A stretch of 64,000 nucleotides of DNA, from NCBI GenBank assembly GCA_905221605.1, contig CAJNDS010000113.1, positions 1,889,082 through 1,953,081 of the forward strand, written 5' to 3'. The stretch comes from Symbiodinium natans. Taxonomy: Eukaryota > Sar > Dinophyceae > Suessiales > Symbiodiniaceae. The notes under the pieces were generated by a model. That model made no database searches and was not told where the DNA came from. It saw only the letters and a program-made list of their open reading frames with translations. Shown here one piece after another: positions 53,101 through 64,000 of this stretch. The position numbers and the translations under genes were made by a program. The stretch's first letter is position 1, and every line of letters starts with the position of its first letter.

Positions 53101-56100
53101 TAGGGTTTTTTGGGTTCTAGGGCTCTGGAGATTTTATGGTTTGGGGGCTTTTGGGTGGTATAATGAAGTATAATCAGGCTGTCATGAGCATTGCCTCGGG
53201 CCATCGCACCCACTGGAGCGCTTCCCGACATCCTTGCAAAACCCTGGCTGGAGCACGCCTGTAGCTTCAGTGAGAGTTCACAGATCCCATGATAAGCCCA
53301 AACCCTCAAGCCTCAGCACCCTCCAACCTAAACCCTAAACCCTAAACCCTAAACCCTAAACCCTAAACCCTAAACACGGCTTACGCTGCGAAGACACAAA
53401 ACGCTTTGCCATGATGCTTCGAACCCTGGGCCTTTAGATCCAAGGCTTCACAGGGTTTAGGGTTCGTAGGTTTTACCCTTAGCCCCTAAACCCTAGTCTT
53501 CAGGCACGGAGTGTATACTTGAGGGCTTATATAGGATTCATTTAGGGCCCTATCAATTAGGGGGCCTGAAGGGCTTCTTGCTGAGGTCGCTTCGATGCAC
53601 GCGATGGCCCACACGCCATTGCCAGGCCGCTGCAGGGCGTCCTGTGCTGAGGTTCAGGGTTTAAGTGCAAGGTGTCCAGCGCGGGTTTGGGGAAACCGTC
53701 ACTTGGGCATGGGGAAGCAAAGGGGTATGAGACCTTTCAGAGTTCGGGGATTGAGCGTGTGCCGGACCGAAGGATTCAAATCCTCCTTGCAGGGCCTCAA
53801 ACTGTCTGTCCTTGATCCTGCAGCACATGCAGCCGTGAGCTGCATTGATAGCGCGCTTCTCCCGAAATACCGAACTTTTGATAAGGCCTGGATGTAGATG
53901 CCCCCCCCCCCCCCCCCCCCCTTAACCCTCCGCGACCTGGCCTTCCATCCCGTAAGGTGACCCGAGCGCAAGCTGTCGTACTGCTGCATCTCCGCCGGCG
54001 TGCAGGGGCGCTTCCAGTAGGGGCAGCTCCCCGGGCAGCAGTCCAGCCCCAGAGAATAGGTGATTTCGGACCTTGCTTTTTAGGGTTGTTAGCTGTGCTG
54101 ATGCTTTAGGGGGGGGTTTAGGGTTTAGGGTTTAGGGTTTAGGGTTTAGGGTTTAGGGTTTAGGGTTTCGGGCTTAGGGGGATGAGGGCTTCGGGAGCCG
54201 AATCCTGTAAGCTTAGCAGTGCATGGCATGAGAGGAAGTGTCACAGTGCGGCTTCAAAGGGGTTTGGGAGGCTTGGGGTACCAGGCCCTGTGTAGGGGCT
54301 GTGGGATTCTTGTGGTTTAGGGCCCTAGAGGGCTTCAGATGTCGAGGGGTTTTAGGGGGTTTTGGGGTACATGTCCCGGCGACGAGTCATAGAGGCTGTT
54401 GACGATGAAAAGCCGAGTCTGTATGAGATCCACAAAGTACTCAGGGAAGAGGCACCTGGGTTGCTCTTGGATTCGCATCACCAAGGCTTTCTCTATTGGA
54501 CTGCCTGATACTCGGGTTTTCATAAGTCTTCCCAGGAGCCGCCACGGCTCAGACGTATACTTTTCGAGGCAGCCAGCATGCAGGCTGCTGTAGCCGCCCG
54601 AAACGTTGAAAAGGCTGATCATCTGGTTCGGCCAGCAACGGACTCCTCGGTGGGCGTCGGAAAACCCCAAAGAAGAAACCAAAACTCCTCTTCGAACCTA
54701 AGCTCGAAAACTGCGCCCCCTAAGTTGGTGCTTTGGAGTCGTGAACTTTTTTTGTTAATTCATTATGTTTAAAAGCCATTTGCCAAGCCTCCCTGAAACC
54801 CATACATCAACATGCTAACGCCCTGTAAGTGTCAAAATGTGTATTCAACGAGGTTTAGGGTTTAAAGGGTTCAGGGCTTCTTAAACAAGGCTTATAGTGC
54901 TTAGGGTCTATAGGGTTCAGGGCTTCTTAAACAAGGTTTAGTGTTTAGGGTCTATAGGATTCAGGGCTTAGGGCTTCTTAAACAAGGCTTATAGTGTTTA
55001 GGGTCTATAGGGCTTCTTAAGCAAGAGATGTTGAACTTCCAGCTCCTTGGTGGTCCGGCACGTCGAGGAAAAATCCCGCGTCGGGTAGGGCCAGGACTTC
55101 CATCTGCTTGCCTCGGCTCCCCACAAGTGCAAGAGCCACCAGTGCAGTTACGCCGGCTTCATAGAGGGAATCTCACCAATCCTACACATTACCCGAAACC
55201 CTAAACCCTAAACCCTAAACCCTAAAGGCCCTAAACCCTAAACCCTAAACCCTACACATGATAAAGCCTCAGAAGCCCTCAACGAAACAAGGAAAAAGGG
55301 TACCATTAGGGGGGGAGGTGCAAGACTCGTCCCTGTCATCCCCGGCACCTCAGGGCTGTCGAGGACTTTTCAGGTTGAACGTAGGGCTCAGGTTGCAGGA
55401 TGTCCTAAACCCTAAACCCTAAACCCGAAACCCTAATTAAACCCCAAACCGGGGTTTGAAGGCGTACGGCTTAAGGTTTGGAAGGTGGGCGAGACCGCTT
55501 CACTCCCGCTTCCCACAGTCTACGGCCTTTCTTCCAGACACTGCACGTAGGGTTTAGGGTTTAGGGTTTAGGGTTTAGGGTTTAGGGTTCGGGGTTTGGG
55601 GTTTACTGTTTGGGGCTTAGAGTTTTGGGTTTAGCGTTCAGGGAAGCAAAAGCATTGTACCGGCACAACACCCCCGCCTACGGCACTGTTCAGCATGCTC
55701 AGCATCCTCTTCTGAAGTGTCTGGAAAGGCGCGCAGCCACCTTCCTTGAGACGCTTGGCAATGTAGTCCGCGTGGAAGTAGACAGCACTGGCACCTGCAC
55801 TGCCTCCACTCACTACGACGCGGGACGCTTCAAGGATACCTTCCTTGGATTCAAGCTCAGTCAGAACAGCCTTCAAGATCTGTTCGCCCTTGAAGTGCAG
55901 GTCGTCAACCACCGAGTTGCCAGTGAAGCTCGCCCCATCACAGTAGGGAACGTACACGAGAGTCCAGGTGCTGAAGACCGGGTTCACCTTTGGGTCTGCG
56001 CTCAGATATCCCGAAAGAAAGTCCGCCGATTTGGTTTGTGCCCAGCGTTTGCCTTGGCTGCTCACGGAAGCCTGAAGAAAATGCAAGCTCTTTTCGTCAA

Positions 56101-58688
56101 AAAACTATGGCCCTCAGCGAACGGCCTATGTACAAGTAGTTACTCGTACCAAGCTATCCGCTCCATGGCGCTGGGTCTCAAGCCCAGTATATACAAGCAA
56201 AGCTCAAACTGCGAGCGCCATCTCTATCCACCTCTACAGCAGTGTCGATGCCTCATCTCTACAGCCTAGGCAACAAATAGCCCCCCCCAAAACAATAAAG
56301 AAAGAGCGGTGCTCTCCAATATATCGAGAGTGGCTGGAGCCGAGATGTCCGCCAGAGCGCTTCCGGCAGTCCATGAGAGTGCCATCGGCGCTGGGGGCTT
56401 TGCAGTTCCTCCGATGGCTTCAGCCCAGCAAAAGAAAGGACCCCAACCCCCCACCCCCCTCCACCCCCGAAGCACCTCAGGCCTCGATTGAAAGGGCCCC
56501 TGGGCTTTTGTGCTGGGGTTAGGAGGCTCGGGTTGAGGGCTTCAAAGTCTTGTAAGTTTTGTAAAGGTCGTTGGTGTGAGTTGTGGGGCCTAGGCTCAAG
56601 GAGAGGATGGGGTTCTTGGGATTTGTATGGTTTAGGGTTTAGGTAGGTTGATAATGGACCCTGAAACTTGAAGGTTTGCACTACAGGGCTGATAGGAAAG
56701 TCTTGATCATGCGAAGTTTCTGGTCATAACACCAGCCGCCACCCTCGAGGTGGAGCAGGAATTTGTCCTTAGCCAGGGTTGAGAGGCCGAGGGTGGACTG
56801 GTACACTCAAATTCCAACCCCAGGTTGACCCATGATGTACCCTGTTGGAGGCTCGAACTCTATGATTATTATTTACTATTATTTACTAGCTAAACTTATC
56901 GTAGAGACCCAGATCAAGCCCTTTAGGCCCTCTGGACAGCTGGGCATCCTTCTCCTGGCCTGGGCGTATGTAGTAGCCGGCCATGCTGCCGTCCAGACAC
57001 CGAGCCTCTGGGTACTTGTCTTCAGAGAGCAGTGACAACGTCGTCTGCGCACTGCCACCACCGCACTTGCATCCTGCGCACTTGCATCCCCAGTCGCGGC
57101 CGAGAGATTCGCAGGTGTACTTGCCAGCACCCCACTCGATCCACTCGTCGCAGGTGTAGCCTGGGAACAGACAGACTAGAATAGCCTATCACGTCCAGCA
57201 TATGTCTAGAGACCCCGAAGCCCTCAACCCTCAACCCTAAACCGTAAATCCACCCTACCACCAAGACAAGCGACTTCCACACTTCTCGCATTCTGCGGGC
57301 TTCTCGCCCCCGCATTCAACCGCAAAGTCAGAGCAGCAGTCGCCATGAGCCTGCCAGCGCTGTGAACACAAAACGAGCATATAAGGAGTAAATCCGGGGT
57401 TTAGGGTTTAGGGTTTAGGGTTTAGGGTTTAGGGTTTAGGGTTTAGGGTTTAGGATAGGGCTAAGGGTACATGACTTGAAGGTCCGGGGGCAGCGAGTTG
57501 GCCAAAACCACAGCAACATTATAACCCCACAACGCATAACCTCCTCTCTCCGCGCTCGCCGGCCTGGCACGCGTCGTTGCACCAGCAGTCCTGGCATCAA
57601 GGCTGAGAGTTGAAGCCAGAGTTGCTGTTATGAAGTGAATTTTACCGAGTTCAGGGTTCATGCTTTGTGCTTGGGGTTTTGCGGTGGCTCCATCACGTAA
57701 ACCATCCAGCAACACAAAGCAGTATGACCTTCTCTCAGGGTCTGCAGGTTTGCGTGCAACAAAGGAGGCTAGATAAGCCTCAAAAAAGGCCTGTAGGGTA
57801 CCGCTTCGAGGCAATGCCAGAAGCCAAGAACCGTCTCAAACCCGAAAGCCCTGACCTAGCCCTAGACCCCCCCGAAGTACCCTAAATTCGGCCCCTCAGG
57901 GGCTTAGGGAACCCGTAAACCCTAAACCCTAAACTCGTAAACCCTAAACGGTAAACCTCACCCTGAACCCTAAACCTCAAAACTGAAGTGGGAGGGTTCA
58001 GGGTCACCTTTGTTCGCCCGCCTCGGCCCAGGATCCGCACTTCCCGGCACAGGAGCTGCTTGATCCGGAGCCCGCGACCACCTGCTTGGGGGTGCAGGGT
58101 TTGGGGTTTAACTAGGGTTTGGGGTTTAGGTTTTTGGGTTTGGGGTTTAGGGTTTAGGGTTTCGGGTTTAGGGTTTGGGATTTAGGGCTTGGGGTTTAGA
58201 GTTTGGGGTCTAAGGTCTAGGGTTGGGGGTCTTGGGGTTTACATTGGGTGGCGCTTATAGGGCTATGCTGCTTCTTGGGGATTTAGGGTCTAGATTTTTT
58301 CTGGCTTCTGGGTTTGAGGCTTTAATTGTTTCTAGGCTTTAGGGTTCATGATGTGTCTTTGATTTGGCTTGCTTCTGGGTTCTTGAGGAGCTTTCGGAGC
58401 TTAGGCTCCAGACGGCGGCACACTACACTGACTGTAGCCAAGCCGCAAGCGTCGCCAGCAAAGACAGCCGGGGCCTGAGCTTAAGGTGTTCGGTTTGGGG
58501 TTTGGGGTTTGGGGTTTGGGGTTTGGGGTTTGGGGTTTGGGGTTTAGGGTTTAGGGTTGGGGTGGGGTATCTCGCAGAGGCATGAGGCTTAGGGCTTGAA
58601 GAATCTCAGACAGTGCATCTGACGCGCAGCCAGGCAACATGAGCGCGGCTGCTCCCAACCCGTGCACGGCCACAGCTGCAGTGGCCAT
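50109..58688 (-). CDS. Pectin acetylesterase/Notum-like, membrane-anchored (16 exons)
   Basis: A secreted-type serine esterase, 469 residues. Phase-consistent exons: 58620-58688, 58022-58081, 57564-57590, 57314-57350, 56955-57160, 56726-56767, 55745-56071, 55044-55103, 54540-54622, 54384-54455, 53978-54071, 53594-53641, 52996-53040, 52520-52583, 51937-51995 and 50109-50225. Order: signal peptide (VHGLGAAALMLPGCAS); somatomedin-B-like domain (CAGKCG...CWCNDACQAHGDCCSDF); a second Cys-rich stretch; the esterase with CLDGSMAGYYIRPG, LLHLEGGGWCY, VPYCDGASFTG, nucleophile SGGSAGA, LPDAGFFLDV, FNVSGGY, LFIVNSLYDS and the likely catalytic His in ACIDHT; and a C-terminal membrane helix (WTLASLAVAGVGLCLL). 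The stop TAG falls in a telomere-like heptamer. Of 15 introns one starts GT, eight GC and six GA. The substrate is not predictable. Exons 1 and 15-16 are the least certain. Confidence 0.88.
50226..51936 (-). other. Last intron of the esterase gene
   Basis: 1.7 kb with GC donor and AG acceptor. It holds TTTAGGG/CCCTAAA arrays (50,235-50,335, 50,454-50,535, 50,930-51,010) and an AAAT/TA microsatellite (51,120-51,220). A possible open stretch at about 51,020-51,095 (ERLRELAALPSAAEVQEAM) is not needed by the frame and is left out. Confidence 0.55.
53327..53376. repeat. Perfect CCCTAAA array
   Basis: About seven uninterrupted units in esterase intron 12. Confidence 0.95.
54113..54172. repeat. Perfect TTTAGGG array
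   Basis: About eight uninterrupted units in esterase intron 10, on the opposite strand sense to the array at 53,327. Confidence 0.95.
54456..54539 (-). repeat. Short 84-bp intron of the esterase gene
   Basis: A GC-AG intron. On the coding strand it starts GCTCCTGGGAAG, and the reverse complement of its end is CTGGGTTGCTCTTGG, close to the terminus of the aquaporin B introner (CCTGGGTTGCTGTT). Flanks GGCTCCT and GGTGCCT resemble each other. Candidate decayed member of the same introner family. Confidence 0.4.
55550..55590. repeat. TTTAGGG array
   Basis: Five units in esterase intron 7, degenerating into GGGTTTGGGG-like sequence. Confidence 0.9.
57397..57456. repeat. Perfect TTTAGGG array
   Basis: Eight units in esterase intron 3. 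Confidence 0.95.
58087..58560. repeat. GGTTTGGG-variant telomere-like array
   Basis: Esterase intron 1 carries TTTAGGG units mixed with a TTTGGGG variant; seven or more tandem TTTGGGG copies at 58,494-58,545. Confidence 0.85.
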
Positions 58689-59542
58689 GGCAACGAGTGG
58701 CTGAGGTCAGAGCTTTAGGGGTTCTTTAGGGGTACCTTAAAGCTGCGCACGAGACTTTACAGCATCGTACAGTCGTACAGCCTGAGGCCAGAACAGTAAC
58801 CACACTCACCACACTCTACATACAACTCAAACATGAAACAGCTTTCAAAAACGGATGTCTAAACCCAAAGCCCTTAAACCGTGGTAACCCTAAACCCTAC
58901 AAAACCTAAGCCTCCCAAGGATCAATGCGGCGAGCCTTGAACCAATGCTTCGGATGCTATACTCCTAAACCCTGCAGACTCTTGCAGGCCCTAGGGCCTT
59001 TTGTTGCCCTGTAACCCTCAAACCTCTTCAACCCAAACTCGAGTACACAGGGTTCAGGAATTTTGAAGGTATTGCGGTTTGAGGCTGTCGCATGTTTGGA
59101 AGTTGAGAGTCGACAGGACTTCAGGATCGAGGTTTCGGGGGTGTAGGGTTGTCACGTGACGCGGGTGAGCAACACGGGCTGCCAAAGGGAGTAAGCCCGA
59201 ATTGCAGAACTCAAAGTCTGAGCCAATGACTCACAAAGAAGATTGGCCTGTAGATCCTCAACCCTAGAAGCCCTAACCGCCCGCGACAGCAGATCGGATC
59301 ACTTTCCACTCAAAGCCCCTAAATCCCAAAATCCCCCCCCCAACAGGGCCCTCGCTCGACAAGAGGAACCAGCCCCAACCGTTCATGGTTTTAGGGTCCC
59401 TCTAAGCTTTAGAAGGCAGCCCTCAAGCCCAGAATACAAAGGCCTCAAGCCTAAACCCTAAACCGAAACCCTGAACCCACAACCAGACATCTTAGCTCCT
59501 GAAGGTCCCTTGAGGTCCCAATGAATCGTCCCTCCCGAGAGC
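58689..59542. other. Spacer between esterase start and DnaJ exon e
   Basis: Scattered CCCTAAA units; no exon recognised. The promoter and 5' leader of the esterase gene should lie here. No TATA-like or other conserved element could be identified. Confidence 0.5.
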
Positions 59543-60981
59543 CTCTCCCGTCTTGTTGCGCACCAAAAGCTTCCGCCCATCGAGGTGGCTCACAACGATC
59601 CTGGCTGTGCAGGTATGGGGTTTTGGAAAATAGGGGTGCCGTTTTTTGGGGATTCGATTCTATTTGTGGTAGAGAAGGGGTATCCTTAGATTGGAAATAC
59701 CCAAATAGAGTTGAGGTTGAAAGGGAATTCGGGCCGCATGCAATGCAAAGGGTTTGGGGTTGAGGGAATGAGGTCTTGAATGTATAGGGTTTAGGGTTGA
59801 GGGAATTCTGCCCTCATGGGACCAAACAAGGGATGCCACCTGTCCTGTGAAGGGAGCCCTGGTCTGAGGTAACCCCGAAACCCCAATCCCTCAGCAACTC
59901 AAAAGCGGGGCATGCCAACCTTCAAGCTTTAAAACCCCCTACAACCCAAGAAGCCCGAACAGCGCACAAGGGGGCCACAAGGGTCACTTGGATAGCATTC
60001 AGTCATCAGATGCTATGCGCTTGCCGGCCGCCTGAAGCCAGTCAGGGCCTGTGCCAGGCTCAGCTCAACCTGCATGTAGAGGTCGGCCTGCCGAAGCCAA
60101 AAGCGAAGATGGGCAAAAACCAAGAGTGCCAGCAGCTAAGGTCTTCAATGGCACCGTGTGTCCTCAACAGCATTGGCCGGAGTTAGAGAAGCTCACGCAA
60201 AAAGTACCCTGGCGATGCTTGGGCGCCACGCATTCCCCGAACATGCGGCTTGGATCAACATCCGTGAAGCAACTTGGCCTCTTTTCTCAGGAACTGGCTG
60301 TGTTCCTCTGCGGCATCACTCTGAGGTGCACAGGGCTTCGTGTGTGTTTGGACACAACTTGTGATACTGTTACGAAAGGCTGCTAGAGCGCAAGTGTGCA
60401 AAGCCAAAGTGTCCACTCTCGGAGAAGGGGACTGTTGAAGATAAAGGGCCCTGTGAACACGACCTCGCAACAAGAAGGCGCCGGAGTTCATGTCCTGCTG
60501 CCTGACCACCACGACAACGTCCCCGGGCTCAGCGCCGGGAGCTTCATCGGCCTGTGTGGGAGGAGGGGCTGCAGACACCCTGGAGCAAGTTGTAAGTACT
60601 TTACACAATAAAGAAAATTCTGGCCTTGAAACGTGTCGTTTAAGGGTAGAATTGACCCCGTGCAACATGTTTCCAGGGCCTGGCTCCCTGGGATGCACAA
60701 GGGGGCCACGTTTCAGGGAGCCTTCGGGGACCCTGGCTTTGAGACGAGTACCCTTATGGGGAAGCGGAGGTTCGTCCGAGCTGATGAGGGTTGGGGAATT
60801 CGACACCCTCTCTTTTCGATTTTGACGCCGCCGACGCAAGATGACTGAAGTATGGACATTCTAAAGGACGCTAAAACGTACACCTGCAACCTGGAACCCT
60901 CGGCAGGTATTAAAAGCCGCGCACGACCTTGCCGTGCATGGTGATCTTGTGACCGTCGGGGGTGCCCTTGTCCACGAAGAC
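59543..60981 (-). CDS. DnaJ/Hsp40 C-terminal domain exons (5' half)
   Basis: Five exons, all phase-consistent: 60928-60981 (VFVDKGTPDGHKITMHGK), 60495-60551 (ADEAPGAEPGDVVVVVRQQ), 60279-60305 (EHSQFLRKE), 60029-60087 (ADLYMQVELSLAQALTGFR) and 59543-59600 (VVSHLDGRKLLVRNKTGE). They spell the first half of a type-A DnaJ substrate-binding domain. The next expected segment (GEV.QPG...RGMP) is absent nearby but present at 26,243, with a matching phase-0 junction. Donors are GT, GA, GC, GC and GC. The J domain and zinc-finger exons are not in the window upstream to 64,000; that side is AT-rich repeat, so they lie beyond it or were lost. Confidence 0.87.
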
Positions 60982-61149
60982 CTGCAACACCTGCGAGGTC
61001 GATGGCTTGTTACTTATGGCGGTCAGGATTTAAGCTGAAGGATTAGGATGTTTAAGGGCGAGGTACTGAGCATGAAGGGTTCATGGTTGAGGGCTTAGTT
61101 TAATGCATTCCTTGATCCCCACCACTCCGCATACATCGAATTCCCGAAA
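60982..61149. other. Transition to AT-rich island
   Basis: No exon was found upstream of the first visible DnaJ exon. The sequence turns AT-rich from about 61,160. Confidence 0.6.
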
Positions 61150-64000
61150 CACCCGCCCACAGTCGCAATATTAATTAATATTAATTGATTTCAAGCAACT
61201 TTAATCAATTTTATTCAATTCATTCAATGTTAATCAATGTTAACTAATATTCTTTAGTTTTTATTTAATTTTCAGTACATGCATACTACAGTTTATGAAT
61301 GTTTAGTGAAACTTACTTAATTTAATTCTATTTCATGTCAGTTCAATTTAATAGTATGTAAATCCAATAAATTGTAATTCAGATAAATAATTATTTTAAT
61401 TCAATTTCAGAAATTTTATATTTATGTTGATTTATTTTTAGTCATTTTAATAGTTTACCTTTGCATTTTTGTAATTTCAATTCTTTTGAAAGTTTTTGAA
61501 TTTTGTTGATTTTCACAGAATTTTCAATATTTTTTAACGCGTTTAAATAATTTTGCTTCATGTTCATTAATTTTTGTTAATTTCGAATAGTTTTATAATT
61601 GATTTCAATTGATTTTCATTATTTTTTTTGGAATTTTTGATGAATTTTGATGAGTTTTTTACATCTTTTTACTTTTAATTAGTTTATGTTAACTCTATTA
61701 TTTTAATTGATTTCAATTACACTGAACTAATATTGCTGAATTCATGTTAATTGATTTGAATAATTTGTACTAATTTTAATAGATTTTAATTATAATTTGA
61801 TTGTTTGAACTAAACTTTATTCATGTTTGAATAATTTTAATTCTTGAATAAGTACTGAGTTTTTGTCATTAATAACTATTTAATTTTATTGATGTTAATT
61901 GTTTTTAATTGGTTTTACTTAAGAATTTTAATTAATTTGAATTTATTTTGATTAATTTTATTGGTCTGTCAGTTAATGTTAATTGATTTCATTTTAATTA
62001 ATTATAATTCATTGCAATGACTTTTTAATTAATAAAAAAATTTTCACTAGTTTTAATTCATTTTGGATTGAATTAATTTGGAAGAATTTGAAAAGTTTGA
62101 ATTTTTATTCATTTTGTTCAACTCTAATTGTTGTTTTAAAAAAAGTAATGTTCTTGATTTGAAACTGATAAGTCTTAATTTGTTTAAATTTAGAATTGTA
62201 AAGCAAGATGAAAATTAATCAATTCTAATTGAACTAATTACAATTAATCGAAATTGATTATAATGTATTGAATTAAATACTTATTAATTGAAAGGAAATA
62301 ATTTTAATCATTTTTAATCATTTAATCATTTTTTCTTACTCTTCCAAATTTCAATGAATTTTTCATTAATTTTAATTACTTCTAATTAATTTTGTTTTAT
62401 TGTAAATAACATTTAATTTTGCTTTTTACTTTTAATGTATTTTGGTTAATTTTAATTAACTTTGACTAATTTTAATGAATGTTAAGAAATTTTAATGAAT
62501 TTTACTTAATTTTCATTAGCAATATTTTATTTTTAGAAATTTTAATCAATTTTAATTAATTGTTTAGTCTTAACTACTAATTAATTTCAATGAATTTTAA
62601 TTAATTTCAATAATTCTTTATCTAATCTGGATTAATTCCCCACATCTTTGCGCGGGGTTCTTACTTTTGGGGCTGTCCCGCTGCCTCCTCTTCCTCCGCC
62701 TCCTCCTCTCCTCCTTCGTAACACAATACGCCACGCGCACCGTGCACCACGTCACCAACCACGTCACCGTCACGCACACGCCATACACCACGCGCACCAT
62801 GTACCACGTCACCAACCACGTCACCGTCACGCACACACCATACGCCACGCACCATACGCACTATGCCACTATACGCACCATGCACCACGCACCATGCACA
62901 CGACAACGCGCCACGCACCATTGCCACGTTACCGTCATGCACACACCATACACCATGCGCACCATGCACCACGTCACCAACCACGTCACCGCCATGCACA
63001 CACCATAATTACACCATACACACGCATTATGCCACTATACGCACCACGCACTACGCACCACACACGACAACGCGCCACGCAATTTTAATTAATTTTAATT
63101 AATTCTAATCAATTTTAATATATTTTAATTAATTTTAATGAATAATTTTATTTAATTTTATTTAATTTAATTAATTTTCTTTACTTTCAATTCATTTTAA
63201 TTAATTTTCAATAATTTTAATTACTTCTAATTAATTTTTAATTGATTTTAATTCATTGTAATTCATTTTGAGTAATTTTCCTTAATTTTAATTGATTTTA
63301 CTTGATTTTAATCAATTTTAATTACTTTTACTTAGTTTTCTTGAATTTTTAAAATTTTAGTAAATTTGAATTAACTGAAAATGATTGAAATTAATTTCAT
63401 TGAAGTTTGTTTAATTGTAATTCATTTTGGTTTAATTTTAATGGTTTTTAATGCATTTTAAATATTCCAAAATAAAATCTTAGTTTTGATTGATGTAATT
63501 TTTTTTCATTAACCCAAACCAACGGCAACCAACCCAAGCAACCCGAACCCCTTTCACAAGTTTTAACAATTAATGTTAATTAATTTTCATTAATTTTCAT
63601 TAATTTGAATTAATTTTAATGAATTTTAATAAATTTAATTAATTTATATTAATGTTAATTAGTTTTAAATAATTCTAATTAATTTTAATCAATTTTCATT
63701 AATTTTCTTAGCTTTATTTAATTTGATTTTAATTACTTTTAAATAAATTTTAATTAATTTTAATTAATATTTATTAACTAGGGTGGGTTTAATTAATTTT
63801 AATTCAATTCAATTTAATTAAATTAATTTTTAATTTTTCATTTTAATTAATTTTATTACTTTGAATTATTTTCCTTTTAAAATTTTAATTCGTTTAATTA
63901 TTTTACTTCAATTTTTTGAAAGAATTTAATTAATTTTACTTAAATTTTTTCATGATGTTGATTGATTTTTAATTAATTTTGAGTTAATTTTAATGTCTTT
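61150..64000. other. AT-rich island at the window end
   Basis: Degenerate TTTTAATTAATT-like sequence with no coding potential on either strand, interrupted by a GC-rich minisatellite (62,641-63,085) and a short CCAAACCAACGGCAACC-like patch (63,510-63,555). Composition is like the island at 3.9-6.1 kb. Confidence 0.85.
62720..63085. repeat. GC-rich CACCACGTCACC minisatellite
   Basis: A higher-order unit of about 60 bp containing ACCACGTCACCAACCACGTC, then ACCGTCACGCACAC and CCATACACCACGC, begins near 62,747, 62,800 and 62,966. Shorter ATGCACCACGCACC and CACTATACG variants lie between. Several frames stay open because of the repeat; none looks like a gene. Confidence 0.8.

Noticed and set aside
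52990-53310. Minus-strand open frame 53,100-53,309 as an esterase exon
   Set aside because: It does not fit the phase between exons 12 and 13, which join cleanly without it.
62618-63102. His/Thr-rich and Val/Gly-rich ORFs
   Set aside because: Minisatellite translations in several frames; no start context or motif.

Overview
Eukaryotic nuclear DNA that reads as a dinoflagellate genome. The case rests on four things seen here: hundreds of dispersed plant-type telomere heptamers (TTTAGGG/CCCTAAA and decayed forms) in introns and spacers; all recognisable host genes on one strand (minus), partly as tandem paralogues; many tiny exons whose introns mostly start GC or GA rather than GT and end AG followed by G; and large Ty1/copia elements. 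No bacterial-style genes, rRNA, tRNA or CRISPR array were seen. The ORFs that span exons are mostly accidental, so host genes were rebuilt by hand from protein-family motifs and checked for reading-phase continuity at every junction.

Layout. 1-15.0 kb: repeat-rich and gene-poor, with an AT-rich island (about 3.9-6.1 kb) holding two TIR elements with target-site duplications, a foldback element at 9.2 kb, a 1.4-kb trinucleotide/hexanucleotide repeat at 10.6-11.95 kb, and a few orphan minus-strand exons. 15.05-24.43 kb: four tandem aquaporin (MIP) genes, here called D, C, B and A in transcription order, alternating between two subtypes as if a two-gene module had been duplicated. 24.87-26.24 kb: the last three exons of a DnaJ/Hsp40 gene. 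Its five preceding exons lie at 59.54-60.98 kb, in order, same strand and phase-compatible, so the gene appears split by 33 kb.

That 33-kb interval holds a complete 16-exon pectin-acetylesterase/Notum-like gene (50.11-58.69 kb: signal peptide, somatomedin-B-like domain, esterase, C-terminal membrane anchor) and a nest of two copia retrotransposons. The outer element (28,146-50,064, plus strand, 354-bp LTRs, TSD CCCTG) landed in telomere-like repeat 45 bp beyond the esterase stop. It carries frame breaks and a 2-oxoglutarate-dioxygenase-like domain between integrase and reverse transcriptase. The inner element (36,976-47,855, minus strand, 200-bp LTRs that look identical, TSD CCTTC) is inserted in the outer element's pol and has one intact 3,306-codon ORF. 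61-64 kb: a second AT-rich island with a GC-rich minisatellite.

The most interesting signals are the introner-like intron in aquaporin B (inverted ends, direct repeats supplying the splice site), the recurring TTGGG...CCCAA element ends, the split DnaJ gene with a nested gene, the oxygenase-like domain in a retrotransposon, the shared design of both copia elements (start codon inside the LTR, ORF translated through the primer-binding site), and aquaporins whose second NPA box lacks the usual arginine.
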